The notes under the pieces were generated by a model. That model was not told where the DNA came from, did no database searches, and saw only the letters and a list, made by a program, of their open reading frames with translations. DNA of 64,000 nucleotides from Melitaea cinxia (Eukaryota > Arthropoda > Insecta > Lepidoptera > Nymphalidae). Below are positions 32,617 to 43,190 of this stretch, in pieces. Position 1 is the first letter of the stretch. Every line of letters begins with the position of its first letter. Position numbers and translations under genes: made by a program. The stretch is from assembly GCF_905220565.1 (NCBI RefSeq), contig NC_059418.1, forward strand, positions 12,053,941 through 12,117,940. Direction: 5' to 3'.

Positions 32617-32790
32617 TCGATGGTAAGCGATTACCGTAGCTTATAGACGCCTGTAACACCAGAAGCATCGCAAGTTCCCGACCCTGCCTCTGATTCTCCC
32701 CAGGAGTTATCCACCTTACTCACCACAGGAAGACAACGCCATTTGAGATCAGTGTCAGGTTGATGTACTTCCGGTTGAGTCTTCAGATTT
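32617..32790 (-). mobile_element. Dispersed repeat D
   Basis: Starts GTAAGCGATTACCGTAGC and includes TTACTCACCACAGGAAGAC; reverse of 5455-5640. Confidence 0.55.
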
Positions 32791-32831
32791 TGTCTCCTGA
32801 TTTTTATCCTGCTGTACCTTCTCTAAATATA

Positions 32832-33046
32832 TAAATAAATATCTTATAACATACACACACATCGTCTGCAGTTCCTATGGTAAGCAACTTAATGCTTGTG
32901 TTATAGGTAACAGCCAGCTGATATAGTTAAATACCTTTTTTTCGATAAATATACATACAAATATTACAAACAGAGTCGGGCGGGAATCGAACCGCAACCC
33001 GCGGAGCAGAAAGCAGGGCCACTACAAACTACGCCATAGAGCTAAT
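32832..33046 (-). mobile_element. tRNA-derived SINE type E
   Basis: On the minus strand the head GCGTAGTTTGTAGTGGCC and B box GGTTCGATTCCCGCC are followed by a TAGGAACTGCAGACGATG tail. Confidence 0.65.
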
Positions 33047-33308
33047 TCAATATAGGAATGGATGGATGTATAAAATATTTGACTTGCCACAAATAATAAC
33101 AATGTTTGACATCATCGTGTTGGCTTGCACTTCGATTTCATTTTAACATTTCTGTTTTATTGTACATGTTTTATGTTTTATAGACGTTATAAAAGTGTTT
33201 CAATTTATTTATATATGATAACAAGCTGACCTGGCAAACTTGATAATGTCATTTTTTTTTTAAGTTGGCAATAAAAATATCGCTGTTATTAATCGAAGTA
33301 AAATATAT

Positions 33309-33622
33309 GCTGCCTGTAATATCCCACTACTGGGCATAGGCCTCTTTTAGGAGAAGGATCAGAGCTTAATCCGAGTTGTATATATTCCCTACTATGAGTA
33401 ACGATCGCTATCAGGTGTACATGATAACAACCGGGACCGACGGCTTAACGTGCACTCCGAGGCACGGTGGGGAGACCCACAAGGACTGCAAAAGCATCCA
33501 GACCATGGTAAACATCTGTATGGCCAACACAAATGTTTGTCATGCGCTAGGATCGAACCCGCAACCGCCAGCGCAACAGCCACAAACCAGTGCCGTGACG
33601 TTGCGCCAGTGCGTCAACGTCG
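33309..33622 (-). mobile_element. tRNA-derived SINE, near full length
   Basis: Reversed copy from CTGCCTGTAATATCCCACTA to AGTGCGTCAACG, with a ~30-base deletion near 33370. Confidence 0.75.
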
Positions 33623-33798
33623 TAGGCTGTATTAAATATGTATTATATTTTAATTCATCTAACTACACATCTATGCAAAATATCATTAAAATCGGTCAAA
33701 TAGTTTCGAAGATTAGCCCGGGCAAACATCGTGACACGATATTTTTATATATATAGATTTGAAAAAGTAATTACTTTACCTTGCTGTGTGGTTACGGC

Positions 33799-34158
33799 AG
33801 CAAGAATATTTTTGATATGATATTCAGAAATGTTTAGAATTCCTAATGTGTGGGTAACACAAAAAATAAAATCGTACATATTAAAAATAGCATGGTGTCG
33901 TCTCCTGTCAAAGATTTTCATTGTAATATGAAACTTTGAATAGTTACGGGTCTCTGTAAAGAACTCACTATAGACGGCGCCACGGTTCGCTTAAACCGAA
34001 AGTAAAAATCATCATATCAAAAGTTTCGCTCTAGCGGGTACATCGTTCCATAGCTTAATTGGCTAGAGCGCCGACACGGTCAGTCGGAGACGCGGGTTCG
34101 AATCCCGCTGGAGCGGTCAATTTTTGATATGATATTCAAAAATGTTTAGCAAGAATAT
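33799..34158 (+). mobile_element. tRNA-like element with direct terminal repeats and target duplication
   Basis: AGCAAGAATAT occurs at 33799-33809 and 34148-34158. Inside it, TTTTGATATGATATTCARAA and ATGTTTA form a 27-base direct repeat at the left (33810-33836) and right (34122-34148) ends. The right half holds the tRNA-like fold 34045-34115 with an intact T arm (GCGGGTTCGAATCCCGC). ATCATATCAAAA just upstream of the tRNA-like part is inverted to the right tail. Confidence 0.55.
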
Positions 34159-34418
34159 AATAAAAGGCCAACTCAGCATACAATACACTTTAAACAGTTG
34201 GTTCCAAACTTATACAAACAATAAATATCTTATTACAAATTAACTCAACAATAAAAATATAAAACAAAATATTAAAAAACGTACAACAATTCATATACAT
34301 ATTTTTAATGTAATCGGTAAATTATTATCTGTAATCTTATTAATTCATTACCCGACTGCCAAGGAAGGGTTATGTTTTTCGCGCGTATCTTGTATGTATG
34401 TATATTTGTATGTAATTT

Positions 34419-36624
34419 ATTTTTTTATTTTTTTTTATTTTTTTTTATTTTGGAAACAAACAGTACAATAATACAAAAAAAAATCTTATAAAACTAATAC
34501 ATAAACCAATAAAGTTTCCAATAGTAAACAATTCATTAATAAGCTAAAAAGCACACATTAATAAGAAATAATCGATACACACAGAAATATAAATAATTCA
34601 ACAGTAGTAAATTGAATAATTAGGTAAACATGTACGAATAGAAACATTTCATACAATCATCAATTAAATAATAAATAATTAAAAGATAACAAATTCAGAT
34701 ATATACAACATTAAAAATTAATCATACCATAATCATACTATAATAAAATTATAATTAAATTAATTTATAACAAAATCAAACTAAAATTCATGAATTATGT
34801 AAATAATTAATGATAAATTAAAAATTAAAAATTTATTGCATATCGTAATTCACTCCTTAAAGATTGCACTGAACAAGTTGCAAAATCAATGTGATGAAAA
34901 CATTGGTTGTACATTTTACATGCTCTAAAAGTAAAATTATTCTGCGTATATTTGGTCCTAGTTCTAGGCACGTAAAATAGGGACTGATTACGTGTATTTA
35001 TTTTGGGACACCTAAATAATATATTACTTAGTAGATAAGGGGAATCAATAAAATTACGAAGTAACTTAAATAAAAATATTTGGTCTCTCTCCAATCGACG
35101 ATTTTCTAAAGAAGGAATATACGGGATATCTTGAATATGCGGCGAAGCTTTGTAACTTAAAAATTTTATAAATTTATAATTAATTTTTTCCAATTGAGCA
35201 ACATAACATTTGTAAAATGGATTCCATACAGTTGAGCAGTATTCCAAGATAGATCTTACAAAAGAGTTATAAAGGAGAATAATTGTGCTGACATTTTTAA
35301 AATCACGTCCCACTCTCAACACAAAGCCAAGCATTCGGAATGCTTTAGCAGTAACAAAATTAATATGTGACTTAAAAGTCAATTTGCTATCGATGTAAAC
35401 ACCCAAGTCTCGCACCTCGGTAACTCGTGTTATTGTCTCTTGATTAAGTTGATAATTAAAATTAATTGTGTTAGTCTTACGAGAAAAGGATATCACGTAG
35501 CATTTTTTTATGTTCAGATACATAGAATTCACTGAGCAGTAATCACACAATTTGTTTAAGTCACTCTGAAGTAGTATGCAGTCAGAATTATTAGATACAC
35601 ACCTAAAAATTTTCATGTCATCAGCATAAAGAAGTATATCTGAATTCTCGAAAAATTTATGTATATCATTTATAAAAATATTGAAAAGTAGAGGACCAAG
35701 GTGCGAGCCCTGGGGTACACCAGAAGAAACGGGCACAAAAGAGGAAACATGCCCTTTCACTGTCACTGCTTGGCTACGGTTATATAGGTAAGAAGAAAGC
35801 CATCGAAGTAGATCGCCATGTATACCGACTCTTTCTAGTTTATTTATCAATATTGCATGTGGTATCTTATCAAATGCCTTAGAATAGTCGGTATACACGA
35901 CATCCACCTGGTAACCCTGATCCATTGCAATAGAAATGCGATGGACAAACTCACACAAATTACTCTCCGTTGATCTCCCGTCCACAAACCCATGCTGTTG
36001 ACTCATTAAGAAAGGCCTAAGACTCGGATAAATATTGTCATACACAATTTTCTCAAACAATTTAGCAACAGTAGACAATTTTGAAATCGGTCTGTAATTT
36101 TCAACATTATGCCTATCACCAGACTTGTACACAGGAACAACGTAAGATCTTTTCCAAATATCAGGCATGATACCCGATCGTAAAGATAAAGAAAACAAAA
36201 GCAGAAGCGGATAAGCCAAAGATTTGTGGCACAATTGCAAAAAAATAGGTGGCAAGCCATCCGGTCCTGAACCCTTATCAACATTCAACTGCCTGAGATA
36301 TTTCATAACAATATTAACAGTAAGTTCAATACGTCCTAACGACAAATTACTTTTAGAAGACACATTACCTTGGGACCCATAAGAACTAGCAATGTTAGAC
36401 GGCGCTGAATAGACAGATTTAAAGTGTTCGTTAAAAAATTGACATATTTTGCTTGCATCGGAGGTGCACTCATTCTTGAAAAAAACATCTTTAGGTATAT
36501 TTACTGAAGCCCATTTGGACCTAATGAAAGCCCAAAAAAATTTACTATTCCTATTAATTTTTAATTCTGATTGATATATATATTTATCATAACACTCAAT
36601 TTGGACTTGTTTTTTAATTTTGAC
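34419..36624 (-). mobile_element. Jockey/CR1-type non-LTR retrotransposon, 5'-truncated
   Basis: The 3' end is an A-rich tail (34419-34450 on the minus strand, TAAAAAAAA units) after about 370 bases of 3' UTR. The open frame runs from an in-frame TAA at 36625 to the stop at 34825. The endonuclease and ORF1 are missing, so the copy is 5'-truncated, as most LINE insertions are. Confidence 0.8.
34825..36624 (-). CDS. LINE reverse transcriptase (ORF2 C-terminal part)
   Basis: About 599 uninterrupted codons; the first in-frame conventional start is downstream, because the 5' end is truncated. Reverse-transcriptase motifs in order: VVPVYKSGDRHNVENYRPIS, motif A VDVVYTDYSKAFD, motif B SSGVPQGSHLGPLLFNIF and motif C ILLYADDMKIF. 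The thumb and C-terminal region follow, including RVTEVRDLGVYIDSKLTF. The YADD catalytic pair and the motif A Asp are intact. The absence of stops or frameshifts argues for a young insertion. Clade placement (Jockey/CR1 group) is from motif style only. The truncation removes the endonuclease, so it cannot move by itself. Confidence 0.85.
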   Translation of the reverse strand, partial: VKIKKQVQIECYDKYIYQSELKINRNSKFFWAFIRSKWASVNIPKDVFFKNECTSDASKICQFFNEHFKSVYSAPSNIASSYGSQGNVSSKSNLSLGRIELTVNIVMKYLRQLNVDKGSGPDGLPPIFLQLCHKSLAYPLLLLFSLSLRSGIMPDIWKRSYVVPVYKSGDRHNVENYRPISKLSTVAKLFEKIVYDNIYPSLRPFLMSQQHGFVDGRSTESNLCEFVHRISIAMDQGYQVDVVYTDYSKAFDKIPHAILINKLERVGIHGDLLRWLSSYLYNRSQAVTVKGHVSSFVPVSSGVPQGSHLGPLLFNIFINDIHKFFENSDILLYADDMKIFRCVSNNSDCILLQSDLNKLCDYCSVNSMYLNIKKCYVISFSRKTNTINFNYQLNQETITRVTEVRDLGVYIDSKLTFKSHINFVTAKAFRMLGFVLRVGRDFKNVSTIILLYNSFVRSILEYCSTVWNPFYKCYVAQLEKINYKFIKFLSYKASPHIQDIPYIPSLENRRLERDQIFLFKLLRNFIDSPYLLSNILFRCPKINTRNQSLFYVPRTRTKYTQNNFTFRACKMYNQCFHHIDFATCSVQSLRSELRYAINF

Positions 36625-36627
36625 TTA

Positions 36628-36715
36628 GATAATATGCAGTCGGAGGCATGAAATTGAAGGATAAGTCAAATCATTCTCTCTTTGTGCATGTCTCCGACTG
36701 CATGTTATGTACGAC
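36628..36715. repeat. Small foldback element next to the LINE
   Basis: 17-base arms 36634-36650 and 36687-36703 (ATGCAGTCGGAGGCATG) pair with one mismatch, around an unrelated 36-base loop. 36716-37039 is AT-rich with a J-type end (TTTATTTGTATAG). Confidence 0.65.
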
Positions 36716-37039
36716 GTTGCATAAAGTTTCGAAGGACTACCGTATTAATATATTTTAAATGTACAGCACAAAATGTTTGATATTGTTTCTATTTATTTCG
36801 CTGACTTTGTGTGTATATTGAATTTTTTAAGTTTGTTTGTTTTCGTAAGGCGCATCCATGCCACGCACTTATTGTGTATACATCCATATGCATTTAGTAA
36901 AATGCGGTTATTTTAATATTACAAACGGACATTTTAATTTTATTTATTTGTATAGTTGTATAGATATTATATCAACATAATTACAATAATTAATCAATGT
37001 AAGACGTTAACCTACAAAATATTATCTTCTGGATATCGT

Positions 37040-37047
37040 TGATAAGA
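37040..37047 (+). promoter_or_regulatory. GATA-factor motif upstream of the pseudoprotease gene
   Basis: TGATAAGA 69 bases before the ATG; a second, reversed site (TTATCT) lies at 37022. GATA factors drive gut genes in insects. The paralogue has similar motifs. No good TATA box is seen where the paralogue has one: CATATCACG replaces CATATATAAAG. Confidence 0.4.
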
Positions 37048-37115
37048 TTAATAATTCTTAATAAATAACTTCATATCACGTAAGAAATTCATTAGTCAAA
37101 CGTTGTATCGTCATC

Positions 37116-40100
37116 ATGAAGCTATTCCTGTTCATCATCAGCCTCACCCTGGTCAGCGCTAGGACGCCCTACGTGCCCATTCCTCTGAACTATCACAAGG
37201 ATATTGGCATCCCACAAGCGGATAGGATCAAGAAGGCTGAAACGGCGTTGGACTTCGATGGCAACAGAATACTTGGGGGATCTCCAGCTGGTTTGGGAGT
37301 ACACCCTTATATCGTGAGTAATTAGATTTTTCGATGTTATTTATTTATCCTTTGACGGTTTGCAGGAAAGTGGACATAAGGTGCCAATCACACCACCAAT
37401 TGCAAATTCATGCGACGTTTCGATCCTTTATTGGACCATCATCAGGCATCTAAAATACATACAAACATTGAAGAAAGTTGTACAACATTAACTAATCTAT
37501 ACAACAACAAAACAAAGAAAACCAAACCATTAGTACCTTTACATGTAGCAGTCAATCGACATCTCTGTTATTTATTTATTTACACTTTTTTTGCATGCCA
37601 ACACAAAAGTAACATAAATTTAATTAAGTAAACAAACAACAGGCTGCCTTATCGCTAAATTCTTCCAGGCAACCTTTCGGCAGCGGACTAGAATTGATTG
37701 TGGGGATAGGGCCGCAAAATACGAGTATGCACTATCAGACATAATCATCTAATATATAAAATTCTCTTGTCGCGGTGTTTGTAGTTAAACTCCTCCGAAA
37801 CGCCTTGACCGATTCTCATGAAATTTTGTGTACATATCGGGTAGGTCTGAGAATCGAACAACATCTATTTTTCATTCCCCTAAGTTATGGGGGGGATTGA
37901 GAAGGTTAATAAAATATATGGGAAAACAACGTTTGCGGGGTCAGCTAGTAAGTATATATTATATATATTCATACATACATATATAAACACAAATACCTAC
38001 ATAAACGCATGTTTATCAAATTAAATGATGTTCTCAAATTGCAGTTTTGAAGTCAAACTTCTCTTTAGAATCGTTGTGATTTGAAACTCGGTGCAACGCG
38101 AATGCATCACGATAAAGAGACAAATACATAAATGTATAGAAGAGAATGAGATAGAATACATTACACAGTATTTTATATTCTCTATGAAAAAAAAACCTAT
38201 CGTAGGCTTCAGAAGTATCACTTCGCTTGTGAATTAGTAAATAATATAAGTAAGTAAACGCTTCACACTCACCGGAACCCAGTTGGATTTTCTCCTGTGT
38301 CGCGGGCCCGGGAACATACACAATACACAAGCACAAACGCCCAGACCACGACAAACATCTATTTAGCCAATAGAAATGTTTGTCACGTCCAGGGATCGAA
38401 CTCGCGACTCCTAGGGCAATAGCCAGTGCTGTGACCGTTGCGACAACCCGTATAAAAAATAATCAAGTTTCTGTGTTGCAGGCGGGTCTACTCATAACCC
38501 TGACAGACGGCAGGGTTTCAATGTGCGGCGCCTCTCTCATCTCCAACACTCGTCTTGTGACAGCCGCCCGTTGCTGGCAGACTGTAGGCGCCCAGGGTTC
38601 CTCCATGGAGGTCGTCCTCGCCTCCACTCGCCTCTTCTTCGGAGGCACCAGGGTCTTAACATCTGATGTCCAGCTCCACGAAAACTACGACCAGTATACC
38701 TTGAATAATGACATTGGGATTATAAGCATACCTTTTGTGGCATATAGCGGCAAGTCTCATGTCTTAGCTTATAGTTTTACTAGCGGACCCGGCAGGCGTT
38801 GTCCTGCCCGGAAAACAGCTACCAAATTCGATTGCTTACATACCGATAGCAGCGCCACCCACTGGGTCGATTTGAGATAAAAACTACCCCATCTCCCAAG
38901 TTGGAACAAATTACAGATGCTAACAAAATTTGATAAAAATTCGTCAAGTAGTTTTGGAGTTTATCGCCTACATAAATCGTGACACGAAATTTTATATATG
39001 TAGATGTCCAGTTGCTATTGTATTCTTAGTTTGTGTTAATCTATTTCTGGGCATAGGCATCTTTCCCCATTTAGGAGAAATGTCGGAGGTTGATCCAATG
39101 GGTATGATAACAACTAGGACCGACAACTTTACGTGTTCTCCGAAGCACGGTGGAGAGATCCAAAAGAACAGACAACCAGACTGGAAAGACATCTTCGCTA
39201 GTACAACATTAATCCTGATGGGAATCGAACCGTCTATCGCCAGTGTATGAGCGCATATACGGTACAAGGATCACTATTTATGATGTTGGCATTACTACGC
39301 TGCGATGTTAGCAACCACAACTTGTGGTGTTGTCGTACAATCCGTCTGGTGAAGCGGTTACTGAAAGAGCGGATCCCCAGGAGTTCTCTAACTTACTCAC
39401 CACAGAACACAACACTGTTTGAAATCAGTATTAGCTGTGATCTTCTGTAAGATCGAGGCACTTCCCCAGCCGGTGCACTCGGAGTAATCCACTTTAAGTA
39501 TCATAAGTACAAAAATATCTTATAACATACACACGGTCGTCTGTTCTTATGTTAAACAACTTAATGCTTGTGTAGGTAACAGCCGACTGTCATAGTTAAA
39601 TATATTTTTTTAACAAATATACATAGAAATAATACATATCTTATATATATAAAATTCTCGTGTCACAATGTTAGTTACAATACTCCTCCGAAACGGCTGA
39701 GCTGATTTTTATGAAACGTATGCATCGGTAGGTCTGAGAATCGGGCAACATCTATTTTTCATATCTCTAAGTAATTAGGGAGGAAGGGGGGTTAAGGGGG
39801 ATAAATAATATAAGTATGTGGCAAAACACTCACACTCAGGCGGGTATCGAGCCCGCAACCCGCGGAACAGAAAGCAGGGTCAGAACAAACTGCGCCAACG
39901 AGCTAGTCACTAGGATAATAGTAGGTTATTTCTTGCTTTGCTCGATATGGTTTTTCGTTAAGAGCTAGAAAATTCGAAGATAGCCTCGCTCCAAGCTAGC
40001 TCACATTCCACTAACTCTGAAGGAAAGCTTCCTTACGCACTTTTGACTTGGGGAGTAAGCTGGTGAATGCGTGACGAGAGCGTTACGAAAAGTGTTATCA

Positions 40101-42524
40101 CGCGAGGTGAACGGATGTTGAGAGGGGATAAAAGTCAGATAGAGATAAAGGAGTTTTACTTCAGTCGTTTGATCTAAAGCACACTCGTTTTTAGCTTTTG
40201 CTAGTTTCATTTATAATTTCATAGTGATAAGTTAAAATATCCACTTTCTAAAACTCATTTCTGAATCCGTCGTATAGCAATAAGCCGTATAATATAATGG
40301 TGCGTGTTCCCAGACAACATCCAGAACATCGGACTCCCGACCGGTCTGTTCCTCAGCCTCACGTACTCCGGCGAGCACGTCATCGCCGCCGGTTACGGAG
40401 GGACTTCCGACTGTAAGTATAATGATTATGGAACTATTACTGTCTCACTTTTATTTATTTATTTATTAATACTTTATTGCACAATACATTATAGAATTGT
40501 ACAAAAAAAAATACAGTCGAATTGAGAACCTCCTCCTTTTTTGGAAGTTGGTTAAGAAGGCGGGCTTAATGCTAAAAGCGTTCTCTACCAGCCAACCTTA
40601 GCACGTACAAGAGCAGACGTTTGTAGGTGTGCAAAATCGATTACCGGTAAAATTCAGATAAAGAAGAAGAAAAGGGAGGAAAGATAGAGTAACGTTAGTG
40701 GCTTAGTATATACATGAGCAAATAATTCATATATAAATACTATAAAAATATAAACATACATAAACGGATACAAACTTGCATACATACACATATACAAACA
40801 TACATACACACAGACATACATACATACATAAATACATACATTCATAAATACATACATATCTACATGCCTACACACATACATACATACATACATACATACA
40901 AATTACTTAATAAGCTGACGACAGTAATAATCGAAACACAATTACAGTGTTTATTGAGTTCACCAAATTAGGTTAAATTTTGGAAGAAGAACCCCTTAAC
41001 TTGCCTCTTATGAGTCACGTGAAGGAACTTTACGGATGGACTCAGGTAACATATACCAGAGACAAACAGCAGAAACAGCGAATGAATCAGACGAAAACCC
41101 AGACCGATGAATAGGAGTAGAAAGAGATAGATTATTTGAAGTGCGGAGAGATCTTTCATGAGATTCGATTTTTATTTGTAGAATTACCAATACTAACCCC
41201 TCTTAGTCACTCTCGGCGTCAACAACGTCGCCAAACCGTCGGGACTTTAAAAAATGTGAGGAGATAAAAAAAATAGTCAAATAAATGCGCGTTGTCAAAG
41301 ATCACTTAAAAAGTAATCATCAGATCTCGATCAAATTCAAATGAAACTGGGTGGACCGATTTCCATGATATTTGTGATCGAAAGCTGGTGTGAGGTTATC
41401 CCATTTAAATTTAATTGAGATATGCCAAGTACTTTTCGAGTTATATCTAATAATGCGTATTTGCTTGACTATTTTTCGTCGATCTACGTTGTATTTTTTT
41501 TTCGCTTGCGAGTAGTTTTTTGCGTGAAAGAGTAACAAACATACATACATACACCCTCACAAACTTTTGCATTTATTATAATTAGTAGGACTATTACTCG
41601 ACTTCCAGTTGTCAGCAACAATGACCCACTACTCCGACACGCCTCACTAGAGGTCATGCACAACTGGGACTGTAGCGCGGTCTACGGAACAAACACTGTG
41701 GTCGCCTCTACGATATGTACTAGCGGAACTAGCGGCCTCGGTACATCCGGCCCTTGTGCTGGTGACGTTGGCGGCCCGTTGGTGTGGAACTTCCTCGGGG
41801 ACAGATATTTGGTAAGCTACTTTTAATGTGTTTTATTTGTGTGTATAATTTTTATCAACTTCAAAAGAGCTATCATACTAATGAATTACGACATGGCATT
41901 ACGGCAGTATGCTGTGTGGTTACGGCATTAAAGAATATAGCCACCCTCTCTCTTCCCGTGGGTGTCGTGAGAGGCGACTAAGGGATAACACAGTTCCATT
42001 ACTACCTTGGAATTTAAAAAGCCGACTGATAGCGGGATAACCATCCAACTTTGAAATACACAGGCCGAAAACGGGCAGCAGCGTCTTCTGTGCGACAAAG
42101 CCAGTACTGCGGTCACCAACCCGCCTGTCCAGCGTGGTGACTATGGGCAACACACACGAGTTCACGCCATTTTGGCTCGAACTTGTGGAGGTCAATGTCC
42201 AGCAGTGGACTGCAATAGGCTGATGCGATGCGATGCGAGTGCGGCATATCCAGTTCAAAATCTGGAACAGCCCGGGCGGGGTAGTACCTCAACCTTACAG
42301 AAGATCACAGCTAAATACTCTAAGGCAGTGTTGTATTCCTGTGAGTAAGGTGGAGAGTCCTACGCCAGAGCGGCCGCTATAATTTTTGGTTATCTGTTTA
42401 TGTTTGACTTTTATTACAGATCGGTGTGACCTCGTTCATGGCGGCGAGCGGTTGTGACGCAAACCTACCAGCTGGGTACACGAGGGTGACTTCCTACGAC
42501 AGCTGGATACGAGCCAGACTTTGA
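37116..42524 (+). CDS. Serine protease homologue (S1, chymotrypsin-like), catalytically inactive
   Basis: Five exons: 37116-37313, 38482-38749, 40314-40412, 41609-41811 and 42420-42524. Together they are 873 bases, 290 residues plus TGA, with consistent phases (0, 1, 1, 0). Residues 1-15 are a signal peptide ([15 protein letters not shown]), then a propeptide to Arg51 and a mature start ILGGSP. The family motif TAAHC reads TAARCW: catalytic His is Arg96 (CGT, 38569). Catalytic Asp143 is kept (NNDIGIISI). GDSGGP reads GDVGGPL: catalytic Ser is Val242 (GTT, 41767). The cysteines of the three usual disulfides (MCGAS/ARCW, CSAVYG/STIC, GPCAG/SGCDA) remain, so the fold is probably intact and secreted. 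Exon 2 ends at a GC donor (GCAAGT). Other junctions are GT-AG. Likely a gut or haemolymph non-catalytic homologue; a very young pseudogene is the alternative. Confidence 0.85.
37745..37955 (+). mobile_element. Dispersed repeat F in intron 1
   Basis: TATATAAAATTCTCTTGTCG, CTCCTCCGAAACGCCTTGAC and AACATCTATTTTTCATTCCC, ending GGGGTCAGCTAGTA. A second copy is at 39640-39835. Confidence 0.5.
38010..38235. repeat. Possible MITE in intron 1
   Basis: Begins TTTTGAAGTCAAACTTCTC, which resembles the palindromic ends of MITEs G and H, and ends AGAAGTATCACTTCGC. No second copy is seen. The open frames across it lack splice support. Confidence 0.35.
38265..38452 (-). mobile_element. tRNA-derived SINE, second subfamily, in intron 1
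   Basis: Closest to 5262-5450: ACACAATACACAAGCAC, the CCAGACCACGACAAACATC block, and a damaged head CGGGTTGTCGCAACGGTC on the minus strand. Confidence 0.6.
38884..39003 (+). mobile_element. Dispersed repeat J tail
   Basis: TTCGTCAAGTAGTTTTGGAG, then AATCGTGACACGAAATTTTA and TATATGTAGA. Confidence 0.4.
39030..39260 (-). mobile_element. tRNA-derived SINE, degraded
   Basis: TGGGCATAGGCATCTTTCCCC, then a diverged body and a broken B box. In intron 2 of the pseudoprotease gene. Confidence 0.55.
39375..39480 (-). mobile_element. Dispersed repeat D fragment
   Basis: CCCAGGAGTTCTCTAACTTA and AGCTGTGATCTTCTGTAAGA. Confidence 0.5.
39500..39910 (-). mobile_element. tRNA-derived SINE type E split by repeat F
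   Basis: The tail part is 39500-39640 and the head part 39837-39910 (GTTTGTTCTGACCCTGC and B box GGCTCGATACCCGCC, minus strand). The ~195 bases between them are repeat F. Confidence 0.6.
40017..40194 (+). mobile_element. MITE H in intron 2
   Basis: GGTGAATGCGTGACGAGAGC core and GTTTTACTTCAGTCG end; the left end is altered to CTGAAGGAAAGCTTCC. Confidence 0.6.
40503..40558 (+). repeat. Family A end fragment
   Basis: TACAGTCGAATTGAGAACC to GGAAGTTGGTTAAGAAGG only. Confidence 0.7.
40690..40910. repeat. (CATA)n-rich microsatellite
   Basis: Imperfect ACATACAT repeats, densest at 40800-40905. The Met/Tyr/Cys/Val-rich open frame on the minus strand is a product of this. Confidence 0.85.
41270..41530 (-). 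repeat. Family A, rearranged fragment
   Basis: Mixed-orientation pieces: 41271-41340 reads forward (ATAGTCAAATAAATGCGCG) and 41341-41520 reverse (GGTGGACCGATTTCC to TTCGCTTGCGAGTAG). An internal inversion or a recombinant of two copies. Confidence 0.5.
41908..42238 (+). mobile_element. LINE 3'-end repeat in intron 4
   Basis: TGCTGTGTGGTTACGGCATT to AATAGGCTGATGCGATGCG; the tail is GATGC rather than GAT repeats. Confidence 0.75.
42245..42370 (+). mobile_element. Dispersed repeat D fragment
   Basis: CCTTACAGAAGATCACAGCT to GTGAGTAAGGTGGAGAG. Confidence 0.5.
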
Positions 42525-42550
42525 GCGATCTAGGACAGACGTTTATTGTC

Positions 42551-42556
42551 ATTAAA
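42551..42556 (+). terminator. Variant polyadenylation signal ATTAAA
   Basis: 27 bases past the TGA of the pseudoprotease gene. It is the nearest poly(A) signal; the AATAAA at 42750 belongs to the LINE tail that follows. Confidence 0.4.
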
Positions 42557-42599
42557 TGTTACTTTTTCAGTTTAATTCAGAGATTTATTTAGATATATT

Positions 42600-42760
42600 C
42601 AGTTACTTGTACACGCCCTAGCGTTTTTCTATGCCCTGTCCTATACCCAGTGGTTGTATGGAAGAAATCACTCTTTTAGCGATAAGACCGCCTTTGTACA
42701 TCTTCCTCTAATTGTACTACTTTTGTTTGTATCTTTTAATGGTGGGCAATAAAGAATATT
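42600..42760 (+). mobile_element. CR1-like LINE 3' tail
   Basis: GTTGTATGGAAGAAATCACT, TTAGCGATAAGACCGCC and a GCAATAAAGAATATT end. Confidence 0.55.
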
Positions 42761-42769
42761 ATATATATT

Positions 42770-43030
42770 AATACGCTAAGGCTAAGATATTTGCCTCCTT
42801 TTCAGAAAAAACTTCAAAATTACTCCACATAAATTACATATCATTTTATAGATAATTGCTGGCTCTACCGGCATCAACAACTAAAAAAACTACTATCGCT
42901 TTTTTTTATAAATTAATTCATTATTAATATATATATGACGTCGTCGACGTGAAGCCGTCATATATATATCCGGCTTTAATTTTGAAACAATATCAACATG
43001 ATTGAGGGTCAGTAAATTTTTTGTTCAATT
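42770..43030 (+). repeat. Dispersed repeat N, copy 2
   Basis: Matches 4185-4425. A short hairpin, ATATATATGACG against CGTCATATATAT, lies at about 42932-42971. Confidence 0.45.
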
Positions 43031-43190
43031 TCAAAGCAAAATGTATGTATGTAAAGTGATAATTGTAAACATTATTCAATTCGAATTATTCCCACGGATA
43101 TAGCTAATATCTATAATTATAATTATTTTACAATATTTTTGTATCTATTTTTGTATTCAACCCAATTATTGAAATAATAAAACTTCCTTG

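Noticed and set aside
34045..34115. Functional tRNA gene
   Set aside because: The anticodon loop has C at the invariant U33 position, and the unit recurs with the same flanks at 15796 and 43553, as a retroposon does.
37370..37450. Possible Penelope-like element piece (GACGTTTCGATCCTTTATTG, CATCATCAGG)
   Set aside because: Suggestive of the region downstream of such elements, but only about 80 bases and no protein match; not enough to annotate.
38380..38880. Single 166-codon frame covering exon 2 of the pseudoprotease
   Set aside because: It starts in a SINE and continues into intron 2; only 38482-38749 is exon.
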